This document shows, piece by piece, positions 7,330 through 16,132 of a stretch of 40,030 bases of DNA. The stretch lies in the NCBI GenBank assembly GCA_903878475.1, contig CAIRHQ010000003.1, positions 1 to 40,030 on the forward strand. The letters are read 5' to 3'. The notes beneath the pieces are model-generated. The model saw nothing but the letters and a program-made list of their open reading frames with translations, did no database searches and was not told the DNA's origin. Origin of the DNA: an uncultured Bacteroidota bacterium. GTDB lineage: Bacteria > Bacteroidota > Bacteroidia > Chitinophagales > Chitinophagaceae. The stretch's first letter is position 1. Every line of letters starts with the position of its first letter. The position numbers were made by a program, and so were the translations under genes.

Positions 7330-9300
7330 ATGAAACAAAGTCTGCTCATTATTTGCTTTGGCTTTTTTCTTTTCATTACCGTATCTGCACAAAAAAATCA
7401 ACCTTCAATGGGTAGGATCGATCAGGCCGATCTGGAGATGAAGGATTGTAGTTTTGATCCCGGTGCAGATGCCGTAAAGCTGATCGAATGGGGAAATGTA
7501 TTTTACCGCAGGGGAAAGGATTTTTTCAATACCGTATTTGAGAAAAGAGAACGGATCAAGATCCTGAAAGAAGCCGGATTGTCGTATGCCAATGTATCGA
7601 TCCCCTATTTCGACCAGAACAATGAAGAACAGATTTTGAATATTGTAGCGTATACGTATAACCTGGATGAAAGCGGAAAGGTTAAGAAGACAGAAGTGAA
7701 TAAGAGTTCTATCTATACCAAGCGCATCAATAAACAATACAGCAAGATGATCATTGCTTTCCCTGAAGTAAAGCCAGGCAGTGTGATCGAATATAAATAC
7801 AGCATGCAGAGGCAGACGATGGGACAGATCAAGGACTGGTATTTTCAGGACCGCATCCCCACCCGCTATAGCGAATACCAGATCAATGTGCCTGCTATTT
7901 TTCATTTTACGGTTCAACCTTCTGTGGTGGATTCGTTGGATGTACAAGAAGATGTAACGGATGAGAATATAGCCCTCAATGACGGCATGTATACCGTAAA
8001 ACTGTTGAAGAAGAATTACAGTATGTACAACCTGAAAGGCATCCGCGATGAGCCTTTTATGGGTTCGGCGAATGACTATCTGCAACGGTTGGAATTTCAG
8101 TTGTCGCAAGTAGAGATTGCCGACGGGCGCCTGCAAGACCTCAGGAAAAGATGGAGCGATATCATCACTGAATTAATGAAGGATGAAGATTTTGGTTTAA
8201 AATTAGATAAAAGACTTCCTCAGGCGGATTCCTTATTGGATGCAGTATCTCATCAAACTGAAATGATGGATAAAATGAGATCAGTTTTTCAATTTGTGAG
8301 AAAAAAAATGAAATGGAATGAGGAGGAAAGTATTTATTCATTTCAGGGGGCAAGCAATACCTGGAACAGAGGAACCGGTACTTCGGGCGATATCAACCTA
8401 TTGCTGGTGAACTTGCTGAGAACCGCAGGCATCAATGCATCCCCGATATTATTCAGTACCCGAGAGAACGGATTGTTGAATGAAGCTTTCCCTTTCGTGA
8501 ATCAGTTCAATACGGTAATGGCCTATATTTCTGTTGCTGATAAGTTCTATGTACTGGATGCTACCGATAAGTTTTCCGGAATGCATTTATATCCACAGTC
8601 TGTGGTAAATACCAAGGGTTTCGTCATCACAGGCAATGATGGTAAATGGATAGGCGTAATTGATGAAACCCATAAATACAAAATGATGACTGCGGTGCAG
8701 GGTGAAATTGACAGCACCGGAACCATGCGGGGAAATGGAATTGTTAACAGTGATGAATATGCGAAAAAACAGCGCACCAATAAATGGGTCAATGATCAGT
8801 CGGCATTTAAAGAAATATATTTTGTAAAGCCTTATCCAGCTGTTCATATCGAAAACCTCAGTGTTAGCAATGCAGAGAATGATTCGTTGCCACTGGAGCA
8901 GAAAGTACAGTTCACCTATCCACTTAACCATTCTGGTGATTACGCCTATTTCTCTGTTAACCTATTCTCAGGGTTGGATAAAAATCCTTTTATCGCAGAT
9001 CATCGGCTGGCGGATATTGATTACGGAGTGTTGCAGGATTTTTCGCTTTATGGCAGTTTTACCATTCCTGAAGGGTATATTTTTGAAACATTGCCAGAAA
9101 ATATTTCCATGATCACACCCGATAATGATATTGCCTATTTTCAATACATGCAGGCGGAAGACAACCTATTGAATGTAAAGATCACCCTGAATTTTAAAAG
9201 GAATTATTATCCGGCATCAACCTACGCCGACTTTGCTGCTTTTTATAAAAAAATGATGAGCAAACTCAATGAACAGGTGGTGATAAAAAAGAAACCCTAA
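7330..9300 (+). CDS. DUF3857 protein with inactive transglutaminase-like domain
   Basis: 656 residues, signal peptide ending near VSAQ (residue 21). Residues about 60-240 match DUF3857, a central domain at about 315-420 is transglutaminase-like, and a beta-rich tail follows. Compared with its downstream neighbour, the catalytic Cys position is Ile355 (SGDIN instead of YGDCK) and the catalytic His position is Thr395 (QFNTV instead of MFNHV), while the acidic residue is kept (LDATD, D410). The Ile codon ATC is clear at 8392-8394. It is therefore probably a binding or scaffold protein in the periplasm. Its stop is two bases from the start of the second paralogue. Confidence 0.9.
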   Translation: MKQSLLIICFGFFLFITVSAQKNQPSMGRIDQADLEMKDCSFDPGADAVKLIEWGNVFYRRGKDFFNTVFEKRERIKILKEAGLSYANVSIPYFDQNNEEQILNIVAYTYNLDESGKVKKTEVNKSSIYTKRINKQYSKMIIAFPEVKPGSVIEYKYSMQRQTMGQIKDWYFQDRIPTRYSEYQINVPAIFHFTVQPSVVDSLDVQEDVTDENIALNDGMYTVKLLKKNYSMYNLKGIRDEPFMGSANDYLQRLEFQLSQVEIADGRLQDLRKRWSDIITELMKDEDFGLKLDKRLPQADSLLDAVSHQTEMMDKMRSVFQFVRKKMKWNEEESIYSFQGASNTWNRGTGTSGDINLLLVNLLRTAGINASPILFSTRENGLLNEAFPFVNQFNTVMAYISVADKFYVLDATDKFSGMHLYPQSVVNTKGFVITGNDGKWIGVIDETHKYKMMTAVQGEIDSTGTMRGNGIVNSDEYAKKQRTNKWVNDQSAFKEIYFVKPYPAVHIENLSVSNAENDSLPLEQKVQFTYPLNHSGDYAYFSVNLFSGLDKNPFIADHRLADIDYGVLQDFSLYGSFTIPEGYIFETLPENISMITPDNDIAYFQYMQAEDNLLNVKITLNFKRNYYPASTYADFAAFYKKMMSKLNEQVVIKKKP

Positions 9301-9302
9301 TT

Positions 9303-11201
9303 ATGAGGAGAATATTTTTATGGTGCTTATTTCAATCTGCTGTGTTGGCAATTTATGCCCAACCGCTTCCCGATCTGGATGTGCGCAATATTCCCGACTC
9401 GATGAAAAAAAATGCACATGCGGTAATCCGGGATGCCAGTTATCAATTGGAAATAAAATCGGCCGATAAAGCATATTACACAGCCCATATTGTTACTACC
9501 ATATTATCCGAGGCAGGAAGTGATGAACTGATATTTATGCAATTTGCTGATCAGTTTCATGCGCTGGATAAATTTTCGATCAACCTGTTGGACGCTCAGG
9601 GGAAGTCGTTACATACGTTTGGCAAGAGTAATTTAGGGGTTCAGGCCGTGGGGGAAGGACTGGTGCCTGAAGGAAAATTGTATTTTCTCAATATCAATAA
9701 TAACTCCTACCCTGTTACCCTGGTCACGGATTATGAAATTAAGTACAATGGGATACTGAATTATCCTGATTTTGATGTGCAGGTTCCGGATGCATCTGTA
9801 CAGAAGTCAAGCTTTACTGTAAAAGTTCCGCTAGACAATGATCTTCGTTATAAGGCACAACGATGTAATTTATTACCTAAAACAGATCAGGATGGAAAAT
9901 ATAAATGGTATAGCTGGGAAGTGAGTAACCTGCCGGCCCTGGTTTCTGAAATTGGGTCGGTGAGTCGAAATAGCCGATATCCCTCGATTCTACTGGCACC
10001 CAATAAGTTTGAGTTAGACGGGTATGCTGGCGACATGAGCAGTTGGAAAAATTTTGGAGAATGGTATGCTGCATTGGCAAAGAATGCGATGAATTTAACG
10101 GATGATCGAAAAAAATATTTTCAGTCCATGGTGGCCCATGCAAGTTCTGAAAAGGAAAAAATAAAATTACTGTATCAATACCTGCAAAATAACCTGCGAT
10201 ATGTTAGCATTCAATTGGGTATTGGTGGCTTTCGGCCATTTGATGCAGCCAAGGTGGATAAACTGAAATATGGCGATTGCAAGGCACTCAGCAATTATAT
10301 GCATGCCTGCTTAGATGCCGTAGGTATTAAAAGTTACCAGGCCCTGATCAATGCTGAGTATAATAAATTGCCGGTAGATCCTGCATTTCCGAACAATATG
10401 TTCAATCATGTGATCCTTTGTGTGCCTCAGGCAACCGATACCATCTGGCTGGAATGCACAAGTACTACTGCCGATTTTGCCAAGCTGGGAAGTTTTACCG
10501 AAAATAGAAATGCCTTGCTCATCACTCCTGACGGTGGTGTTTTGGTGCCTACCCCCCATAGCCGTGAAACGGATAATATTTTTCATTCCATGAGTCGGGT
10601 AATGGTTAAGGAAGACGGTTCCGGTACCGCCGCCATCACCCTGACCACAACGGGCGCTTATACGCAATCGTTATTGCATGAGTTCAGTCAGCAGGTAGTA
10701 GATGAGCAAAAGGATTATATCGTAAATGAACTTGGATTCATGCAGCCCGACAGGTTTACGGTGAACTCTGCGCGGGCCGATAGTAATGCCATTACCCATA
10801 TCAGCCTGGATCTTGAGAAAATACCTGCCTTTACTGCCGGCAGTAAATTCTTCATCAGTCCGCGCATTTACCAACTTTGGATCCATGCTTTACCTACATC
10901 AGAAAAGCGCACGCAGGATTTTTATTTTCCACATCCCTTTGTTAAAACCGACAGTACGATCTATCAATTACCCAACAATTTTGTATTGGAGGCCCTTCCC
11001 AAGGCAAAGAATTATGAATTCCCTTGGGGAGGTTTTTCAACCAGTTACCAGTTTGATGCACAGCAACACCGTATACTTACAACGGCTAACCTGGTATTGA
11101 AGGAAAATAGAATTACGGCAAAAACTTATGCAGAAGTTAAAAAATTATTTGACAACCTCATGGCCGAATTCAACGAAAAGATCGTGGTGAAGCCGCTATA
11201 A
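9303..11201 (+). CDS. DUF3857 protein with transglutaminase-like (cysteine protease fold) domain
   Basis: 632 residues with a signal peptide ending around YAQ (residue 20). DUF3857 occupies roughly 40-230 and the transglutaminase core about 285-400. The triad looks intact: C326 in LKYGDCKALSNYM, H369 in MFNHVI, and an acidic residue at E384 in WLECTS (the family usually has Asp here). Such domains act as transamidases or peptidases, here in the periplasm; the substrate is unknown. It follows its inactive paralogue after two bases, so the two are very likely made together. The 3' end overlaps the convergent UbiD-type gene by six bases. Confidence 0.91.
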   Translation: MRRIFLWCLFQSAVLAIYAQPLPDLDVRNIPDSMKKNAHAVIRDASYQLEIKSADKAYYTAHIVTTILSEAGSDELIFMQFADQFHALDKFSINLLDAQGKSLHTFGKSNLGVQAVGEGLVPEGKLYFLNINNNSYPVTLVTDYEIKYNGILNYPDFDVQVPDASVQKSSFTVKVPLDNDLRYKAQRCNLLPKTDQDGKYKWYSWEVSNLPALVSEIGSVSRNSRYPSILLAPNKFELDGYAGDMSSWKNFGEWYAALAKNAMNLTDDRKKYFQSMVAHASSEKEKIKLLYQYLQNNLRYVSIQLGIGGFRPFDAAKVDKLKYGDCKALSNYMHACLDAVGIKSYQALINAEYNKLPVDPAFPNNMFNHVILCVPQATDTIWLECTSTTADFAKLGSFTENRNALLITPDGGVLVPTPHSRETDNIFHSMSRVMVKEDGSGTAAITLTTTGAYTQSLLHEFSQQVVDEQKDYIVNELGFMQPDRFTVNSARADSNAITHISLDLEKIPAFTAGSKFFISPRIYQLWIHALPTSEKRTQDFYFPHPFVKTDSTIYQLPNNFVLEALPKAKNYEFPWGGFSTSYQFDAQQHRILTTANLVLKENRITAKTYAEVKKLFDNLMAEFNEKIVVKPL

Positions 11202-13031
11202 CAAACCAGATAAACTACCGCCTTTTTCGAATAAACGATCTATCTGTTTTTCAATGGCCGGATCTTTTTCTACTGCTGGTGCATGATGCGGCTTTTTTCG
11301 TGCATCAAATACCAATGGGCCTTTACAACCCCAATGTTTATGCTCCGTAAATGCGTTGATGCCATATATATCGTGCGAGGGATTGCATCGTGTGAAGCAG
11401 GTCCAAAGGAAATTATTCAATGTTTCATTCAGGAAATTACTGTCGTCACAAACAATGATCATGGCAACAGCATTTAATGAAGCTTCATTTGCCAGTTCCT
11501 TGTTCAATGTTTCCATTTCAATTGTTGCCTCGGCATAACTATTAAAGCCTGTTGTTTGCAAGGCGATGATGCCGGGAAGGATCATTCTGGGAAAACGGAA
11601 ACTCCTTAATTGCATCAAGGCATCTGGTACACGGGTATGCAATTCACGAATAACCGGCCCATATGCCGCAAGTACTACTTTGCTACCACTGTTCAATGCC
11701 GTGCCGGAATAATCCAGGGTATCGATGCTGGTATGGGTATAAAAATGAACATCCCTGCTGAAATTGATGCGTTGCAACATATACGACAGATACCCAGGAA
11801 TATCCTTTGTGTTAAGTGTGGGATCGTCGCCGGCAGTGATGAACAGGAATTTTGCCAGACTAAGTTGTCCGGTGCCCAGCACATGATTGGCGATGGTGAG
11901 CAGTTCTTCGGGTTGTTGTGCAGGATTGTAGGGAGTATACCGTTCGCTTCCGATAGCTAACAGTAAGGGGTGTACGCCAGCAGCATCTACGGCATGTACT
12001 TCCTTTAAACCGGGTATCTCCTGTTGCAGGGCAGTACCGGTGATGGCATGGATCAGTTGACCGAAGCTGGTATCTTCCTGCGGAGGTCGGCCTACTACCG
12101 TAAAAGGCCAGATGGCATTCTTTCGGGCGTATACCTGATGAACTTTTAAAACGGGAAATGGATGTTGTAAACTATAGTATCCCAGGTGATCGCCGAATGG
12201 GCCTTCGGGTTTATTCATATTAGGAATCACTTCACCCGTGATCACAAAATCGGCATCGGTGCTGATGGTATATCCATTGTCGTGGGTATACCGAAACCTT
12301 CTGCCTCCCAATACACCGGCAAAGGTCATTTCGCTTATCCCTTCGGGTAAGGGCATTACGGCCGCTACTGAATGTGCCGGAGGGCCGCCTACAAATATGG
12401 TCACTTTTAAAGGAACGCCTTTTTTATTGGCTTCGGTTTGATGAATGCCGATACCGCGGTGCAACTGGTAATGCAAACCAATTTCTTCATCGGGTATGTA
12501 TTGGTTGCCGGATAACTGGATACGGTACATGCCCAGATTGGCATGCAGGATACCCGGCTGGTTAATATCTTCGGTATACACTTGTGGCAGGGTGATGAAG
12601 GCGCCACCATCCATCGGCCAGTGCTGAATTTGTGGCAGATCCGAGATGCGGATGGTTTCATGGAAGACCGGCTTCTGCCAGGGATCCTTTTTGGGTATGG
12701 CTTTCAATGCGGCCAGGCCTGCTCCAAAGTTTTTGATAGGATGCTTGATGGCTTTGATGGGATCATTTTTAAGTGCGATCAGTTCTTGTACTTGCTTCAG
12801 GGTATCGCGAAATATGAATTGGCTTCTTTCCAGGGTTCCAAAAATATTGGAGGCGGCCCTGAATTTACTGCCCTTTACTTTTTCGAACAATAAGGCTGGC
12901 CCTCCTGCTTCGTGTACGCGTAAATGTATGGCTGCCATTTCCAGGTATGGATCTACTGCTTCCCGGATACGGATCAGTTGCCCGTGTTTTTCAAGGTCGG
13001 TCAAACATGCTTCCAGTGAGGAATAAGCCAT
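11196..13031 (-). CDS. UbiD family decarboxylase (possible menaquinone biosynthesis decarboxylase)
   Basis: 611 residues, in the long class of UbiD enzymes that use prenylated FMN to decarboxylate aromatic or unsaturated acids. Seen: HANLGMYRI at 163-171, LHRGIGIH at 190-197, VIPNMNKPEGPFGDHLGYY at 268-286 with the conserved Glu276, and VVGRPPQEDT after it. In many Bacteroidota a homologue of this length is annotated for menaquinone synthesis (futalosine route); no mqn, men or ubiX gene is in the window, so the substrate is inference. A TAACTTTA box at 13049-13056 on the minus strand is a near-match promoter. The 3' end overlaps the plus-strand transglutaminase gene by six bases. Confidence 0.92.
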   Translation of the reverse strand: MAYSSLEACLTDLEKHGQLIRIREAVDPYLEMAAIHLRVHEAGGPALLFEKVKGSKFRAASNIFGTLERSQFIFRDTLKQVQELIALKNDPIKAIKHPIKNFGAGLAALKAIPKKDPWQKPVFHETIRISDLPQIQHWPMDGGAFITLPQVYTEDINQPGILHANLGMYRIQLSGNQYIPDEEIGLHYQLHRGIGIHQTEANKKGVPLKVTIFVGGPPAHSVAAVMPLPEGISEMTFAGVLGGRRFRYTHDNGYTISTDADFVITGEVIPNMNKPEGPFGDHLGYYSLQHPFPVLKVHQVYARKNAIWPFTVVGRPPQEDTSFGQLIHAITGTALQQEIPGLKEVHAVDAAGVHPLLLAIGSERYTPYNPAQQPEELLTIANHVLGTGQLSLAKFLFITAGDDPTLNTKDIPGYLSYMLQRINFSRDVHFYTHTSIDTLDYSGTALNSGSKVVLAAYGPVIRELHTRVPDALMQLRSFRFPRMILPGIIALQTTGFNSYAEATIEMETLNKELANEASLNAVAMIIVCDDSNFLNETLNNFLWTCFTRCNPSHDIYGINAFTEHKHWGCKGPLVFDARKKPHHAPAVEKDPAIEKQIDRLFEKGGSLSGLL

Positions 13032-13214
13032 GGATTGTTTTTAGGTTGTAAAGTTAACAAATGCCACAGGTAAAAAGTTGATGAAAAAATACTTAATTAA
13101 CTGTTGTTAACCTGCTGCCATTAGCAGAAAAAGTACAGGAGTGCGACGCAAGGATGCTGACCGGGGTTTGATGCCGGGGAACAAATCATGACAAGGTAAA
13201 AAAATGAATGATCA
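13032..13214. other. Intergenic region with structured-looking GC-rich segment
   Basis: 183 bases between pdhB's stop and the UbiD-type gene. It contains a small hairpin at 13112-13127 (CTGCT/AGCAG), a GC-richer stretch at 13139-13181 with CCGGGG twice in direct orientation (13161, 13174), and a palindrome AATGATCATT next to the pdhB stop. No ORF. I cannot assign it to a known RNA family. Confidence 0.4.
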
Positions 13215-14198
13215 TTATTTTTTCATGTACATCACCTCTTTCACCAATTTCACCGTTCGTGGAATATCGGGAAGATAGGCTGCCACCAGATTTGGGGCAT
13301 AATGCATGGGAGCATCTGCTGACGTGATCCGGCGGATGGGTGCATCAAGATAATCGAAGCCTTCTTTTTGTATGCGGTAGCTGATCTCAGAAGAAACAGA
13401 AGCGAAAGGCCATTGTTCTTCCACGATCACCAGGCGATTTGTTTTTTTAATGCTTTCCAGGATGGTGAACCAATCCATTGGGCGAATGGTTGCCAGGTCG
13501 ATCACTTCAGCTTCAATTCCTTCTTTGGCAAGCTCTTCAGCTGCACCCAGGGCCACTTTCATCATTTTATTGAACGATACAATGGTAACATCCTTTCCGG
13601 GTCTTTTGATAAAGGCTTTTCCGATGGGGAGCAGGTATTCTTCTTCGGGTACCTCTCCTTTTTCGCCATACATCACTTCACTTTCCATGAACATCACAGG
13701 ATCATCGTCGCGGATAGCAGATTTCAATAAGCCTTTTGCATCGTATGGATTGGAAACAGAAACAACTTTTAATCCGGGTATATTGGCATAAAGGCTTTCA
13801 AATGCAGTTGAGTGTTGTGCACCCAATTGTCCGGCACTGCCGTTGGGACCACGAAAAACAATGGGACAACCCACCTGACCGCCACTCATGGCCAGCATTT
13901 TAGAAGCTGTATTCAGTATTTGGTCGAGCGGAAGCACTGCAAAATTCCAGGTCATGAATTCAACGATGGGACGCAATCCGTTCTGGGCTGCACCCACTGC
14001 GATGGCGGCAAAGCCCAGTTCAGCAATGGGGGTATCAATGATCCTTTTTTCACCGAATTCTTCGAGCATACCCTGACTAACCTTATAGGCACCGTTATAT
14101 TCAGCCACTTCTTCTCCCATCAGGAATACACGTTCATCTCTTCTCATTTCTTCCTGCATGGCTTCTCTCAGGGCTTCTCTAAATGCAATTTGTCGCAT
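13215..14198 (-). CDS. pdhB: Pyruvate dehydrogenase E1 component, beta subunit
   Basis: Partner of the alpha subunit at 3754-4746; together they form the alpha2beta2 E1 that feeds acetyl groups to E2. 327 residues, full length. Seen: MGEEVAEYNGAYKVSQG at 27-43, the DTPIAE motif with the ThDP-activating Glu60, the FRGPNGSAGQLGAQHS stretch at 115-130 with His129, and the C-terminal EEQWPFASVSSEI region. Its own strong promoter precedes it, so the two E1 subunits must be balanced from separate transcripts. The gene could in principle belong to a branched-chain oxo-acid dehydrogenase, but the close match to PDH-type sequence and the pairing with pdhA make PDH more likely. Confidence 0.96.
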   Translation of the reverse strand: MRQIAFREALREAMQEEMRRDERVFLMGEEVAEYNGAYKVSQGMLEEFGEKRIIDTPIAELGFAAIAVGAAQNGLRPIVEFMTWNFAVLPLDQILNTASKMLAMSGGQVGCPIVFRGPNGSAGQLGAQHSTAFESLYANIPGLKVVSVSNPYDAKGLLKSAIRDDDPVMFMESEVMYGEKGEVPEEEYLLPIGKAFIKRPGKDVTIVSFNKMMKVALGAAEELAKEGIEAEVIDLATIRPMDWFTILESIKKTNRLVIVEEQWPFASVSSEISYRIQKEGFDYLDAPIRRITSADAPMHYAPNLVAAYLPDIPRTVKLVKEVMYMKK

Positions 14199-14225
14199 GG
14201 GGTATTTTTTGTGTTAAACAGGACG

Positions 14226-14257
14226 CAAATTTATCTTATCAGGGGCAGATAAGCAAA
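14226..14257 (-). promoter_or_regulatory. Promoter for pdhB (TTTG / N20 / TAAATTTG)
   Basis: On the minus strand TTTG at 14254-14257 and TAAATTTG at 14226-14233 are separated by 20 bases, matching both elements of the Bacteroidota primary sigma-factor promoter. Start of transcription would be near 14219, about 21 bases upstream of the pdhB ATG. Confidence 0.78.
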
Positions 14258-14333
14258 TTGTGTTGAAGCAACCTCAATATCCGGTTAGTTCTTTAAAAAC
14301 CAATGTTTAGTTGGGGTCCATCAATCAAAGACA

Positions 14334-14363
14334 TAAAAAAATCGTCTTTATAAAAAAGACGAT
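14334..14363 (-). terminator. Intrinsic terminator of the Thr-rich secreted protein gene
   Basis: A 9-base perfect stem (ATCGTCTTT at 14341-14349 with AAAGACGAT at 14355-14363) with a 5-base loop; on the minus strand it runs into a T-tract. It lies 29 bases past the stop of the gene at 14392-14697. Confidence 0.8.
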
Positions 14364-14391
14364 CTTTTATATACTAAAATTTTAGAATAAA

Positions 14392-14697
14392 TTATTGTTT
14401 TGAACCAGTCTTAGTTTTTGAAGTAGCAGCAGCATGCTTAACCAGTTTAACCTGGGTTGAAGGCGAAACGATTGCAGCAGTTGGTTTAGTGGTTACATCA
14501 TTAACCTTGGCATCAATCTCCGTTTTAGTAACTTTAACAGCGGTTGGATTTTGCCCGGTAGCGTTGGTGAAACTAGGTGTTGTTGTAGTTGTTGTTGTTT
14601 GTCTTGCTGCTTTTACAGATTTCTGATTAGCATCAGTTTGTGCAAAACATACTGTAGAAAAGGCTGAAACAACGGCTACTAAAATTACTTTTTTCAT
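14392..14697 (-). CDS. Small secreted Thr/Lys-rich protein, unknown function
   Basis: 101 residues. Signal peptide MKKVILVAVVSAFSTVCFAQ, then an 80-residue low-complexity chain dominated by Thr, Lys, Ala and Val, with a TTTTTT run around residue 36 and a basic C-terminus. It has no recognisable fold and is likely disordered after export. An own terminator lies directly downstream and a 109-base gap upstream, so it is a monocistronic gene. I cannot assign a function; such proteins are common, poorly conserved envelope proteins in this group. Confidence 0.75.
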   Translation of the reverse strand: MKKVILVAVVSAFSTVCFAQTDANQKSVKAARQTTTTTTTPSFTNATGQNPTAVKVTKTEIDAKVNDVTTKPTAAIVSPSTQVKLVKHAAATSKTKTGSKQ

Positions 14698-14806
14698 ATT
14701 TGCTTTATTTTAAATGTTTTTAGGTTTACAAGTTAAAAGTAAGGCTTTTTTCAAAGTTTACAAAACCTTATGAAAATTTTGCCCAATTGTGGAAAACTCC
14801 TGATTG

Positions 14807-15985
14807 TTAAACATTTTCGATCACAATCGCAGAAGCGCCTCCTCCTCCGTTACAGATACCAGCTGCCCCATATTTTGCCTTGTTCTGTTTCAGCACATTG
14901 ATCAGGGTTACAATGATCCGGGCTCCACTGCATCCCAGCGGATGACCAAGGGAAACGGCTCCTCCGTTCACATTCACCTTGGATGGATCCAGATTCATGC
15001 GTCGGCTGTTTTCAATGCCAACAACTGAAAATGCTTCATTAAGTTCATAGTATTGGATATCCTCCATTTTCAATCCGGCCTTGGCCACTGCTTTTGGTAC
15101 GGCGATAGATGGTGTTGTGGTGAACCATTCCGGGGCCTGTTCAGCATCAGCATAAGCCAGGATCTTGGCAATGGGCTTTAATCCCAGGGCTTCCGCTTTC
15201 TCCTTACTCATCAACAGCAATGCCGCGGCACCGTCATTCATGGTACTGGCATTGGCCGCGGTAACCGTACCATCTTTTACGAATGCTCCCTTAAGTTCGG
15301 GGATCTTATCAAATTTTACATTGAAAGGTTCTTCATCTTTAGAAAACAAGAGCGGGTCGCCTTTTTTCTGGGGAATTTCAACCGGTACAATTTCATCGGT
15401 GAATTTACCGCTGGTTACTGCAGCCTGACTACGGGTATAACTTTCAATGGCAAATTTGTCCTGGTCTTCGCGACTAATCTTGCAGGTGCTGGCACATAAT
15501 TCAGCTGCATTGCCCATGGCTTTACCATCGTATACATCTGTGAGGCCATCCTTGGCAAGTCCGTCAACCATACTCACATTACCATATTTATTTCCCCAGC
15601 GCATATTTTCTGAATAGAAGGGTACATTGCTCATGCTTTCCATTCCTCCGGCGATCACGATATCTGCATCACCCAATAAAATACTTTGAGCGGCGAGGGC
15701 AACTGATTTCATACCACTGGCACATACCTTATTGATGGTGGTACAGTTCACTTCATTGGGTAAGCCAGCAAATTTTGCTGCCTGGCGGGCAGGTGCTTGT
15801 CCGAGGTTCGCTTGAATTACAGAGCCCATCAACACATCGTTCACCAATTCAGCACCGATGCCTGCTTTTGCAAGTGCTCCTTTGATGGCGATGGCGCCAA
15901 GTTGTGTTGCTGTAAAACCTTTCAGGGATCCGCCAAAACTTCCGATGGGTGTTCTCACAGCGGAGATGATGTATACTTCTTTCAT
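14807..15985 (-). CDS. Acetyl-CoA C-acyltransferase (thiolase II family)
   Basis: Catalyses reversible thiolysis/condensation of acyl-CoA with acetyl-CoA. 392 residues, the standard thiolase length. Seen: the acyl-binding Cys88 in NKVCASGMK, the NEAF loop, His348 in GHPLGCSGAR and the second catalytic Cys378 in AGICNGGGGAS. It is closest in style to biosynthetic acetoacetyl-CoA thiolases (AtoB/PhaA type), but no partner beta-oxidation or PHB gene is adjacent, so direction and chain-length preference are undetermined. Preceded by a clear promoter box at 16006-16013, giving a leader of about 14 bases. Confidence 0.95.
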   Translation of the reverse strand: MKEVYIISAVRTPIGSFGGSLKGFTATQLGAIAIKGALAKAGIGAELVNDVLMGSVIQANLGQAPARQAAKFAGLPNEVNCTTINKVCASGMKSVALAAQSILLGDADIVIAGGMESMSNVPFYSENMRWGNKYGNVSMVDGLAKDGLTDVYDGKAMGNAAELCASTCKISREDQDKFAIESYTRSQAAVTSGKFTDEIVPVEIPQKKGDPLLFSKDEEPFNVKFDKIPELKGAFVKDGTVTAANASTMNDGAAALLLMSKEKAEALGLKPIAKILAYADAEQAPEWFTTTPSIAVPKAVAKAGLKMEDIQYYELNEAFSVVGIENSRRMNLDPSKVNVNGGAVSLGHPLGCSGARIIVTLINVLKQNKAKYGAAGICNGGGGASAIVIENV

Positions 15986-16005
15986 ATAGATGATCGTTTA
16001 GGGTG

Positions 16006-16013
16006 CAAAGGTA
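16006..16013 (-). promoter_or_regulatory. -7 promoter element for the thiolase gene
   Basis: Minus strand reads TACCTTTG (TAnnTTTG), 20 bases upstream of the ATG at 15985. I see no good -33 TTG. Confidence 0.6.
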
Positions 16014-16081
16014 AGCATTAAAGTATTTTTTACAGGCTTTAATGAGCGATGAATTTTATCGGTTCTAGCCTGCTGAAAATA

Positions 16082-16110
16082 CAAAGGGTTCCGCTAAGCG
16101 GAACCCTTTG
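16082..16110 (-). terminator. Strong hairpin terminator
   Basis: A perfect 13-base stem (16082-16094 with 16098-16110) and a 3-base loop. The minus-strand side is followed by TATTTTC and the plus side by a T-rich tail. It lies 22 bases past the stop of the gene at 16133-16543 and separates it from the thiolase promoter. Confidence 0.8.
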
Positions 16111-16132
16111 TTTATTTTATAAAGACATTGTT

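Noticed and set aside
7405-8136. Long minus-strand open frame (243 codons) opposite the first DUF3857 gene
   Set aside because: It is fully inside a well-supported gene with signal peptide and domains; its translation shows no family and no promoter, so it is an antisense shadow.
11196-11201. Frameshift suspected from overlapping ends of transglutaminase and UbiD-type genes
   Set aside because: Both genes are full-length and the six-base convergent overlap is compatible with intact reading frames.
13100-13200. Possible c-di-GMP (GEMM-I) or ZTP riboswitch
   Set aside because: GACGCAAGG and CCGGGG fragments look similar, but the required flanking stems and conserved bases are missing, it would be on the strand opposite to the neighbouring genes, and no gene follows it.
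13812-14252. 146-codon plus-strand frame opposite pdhB
   Set aside because: Overlaps the highly conserved E1 beta coding sequence; residue composition is that of an antisense shadow.
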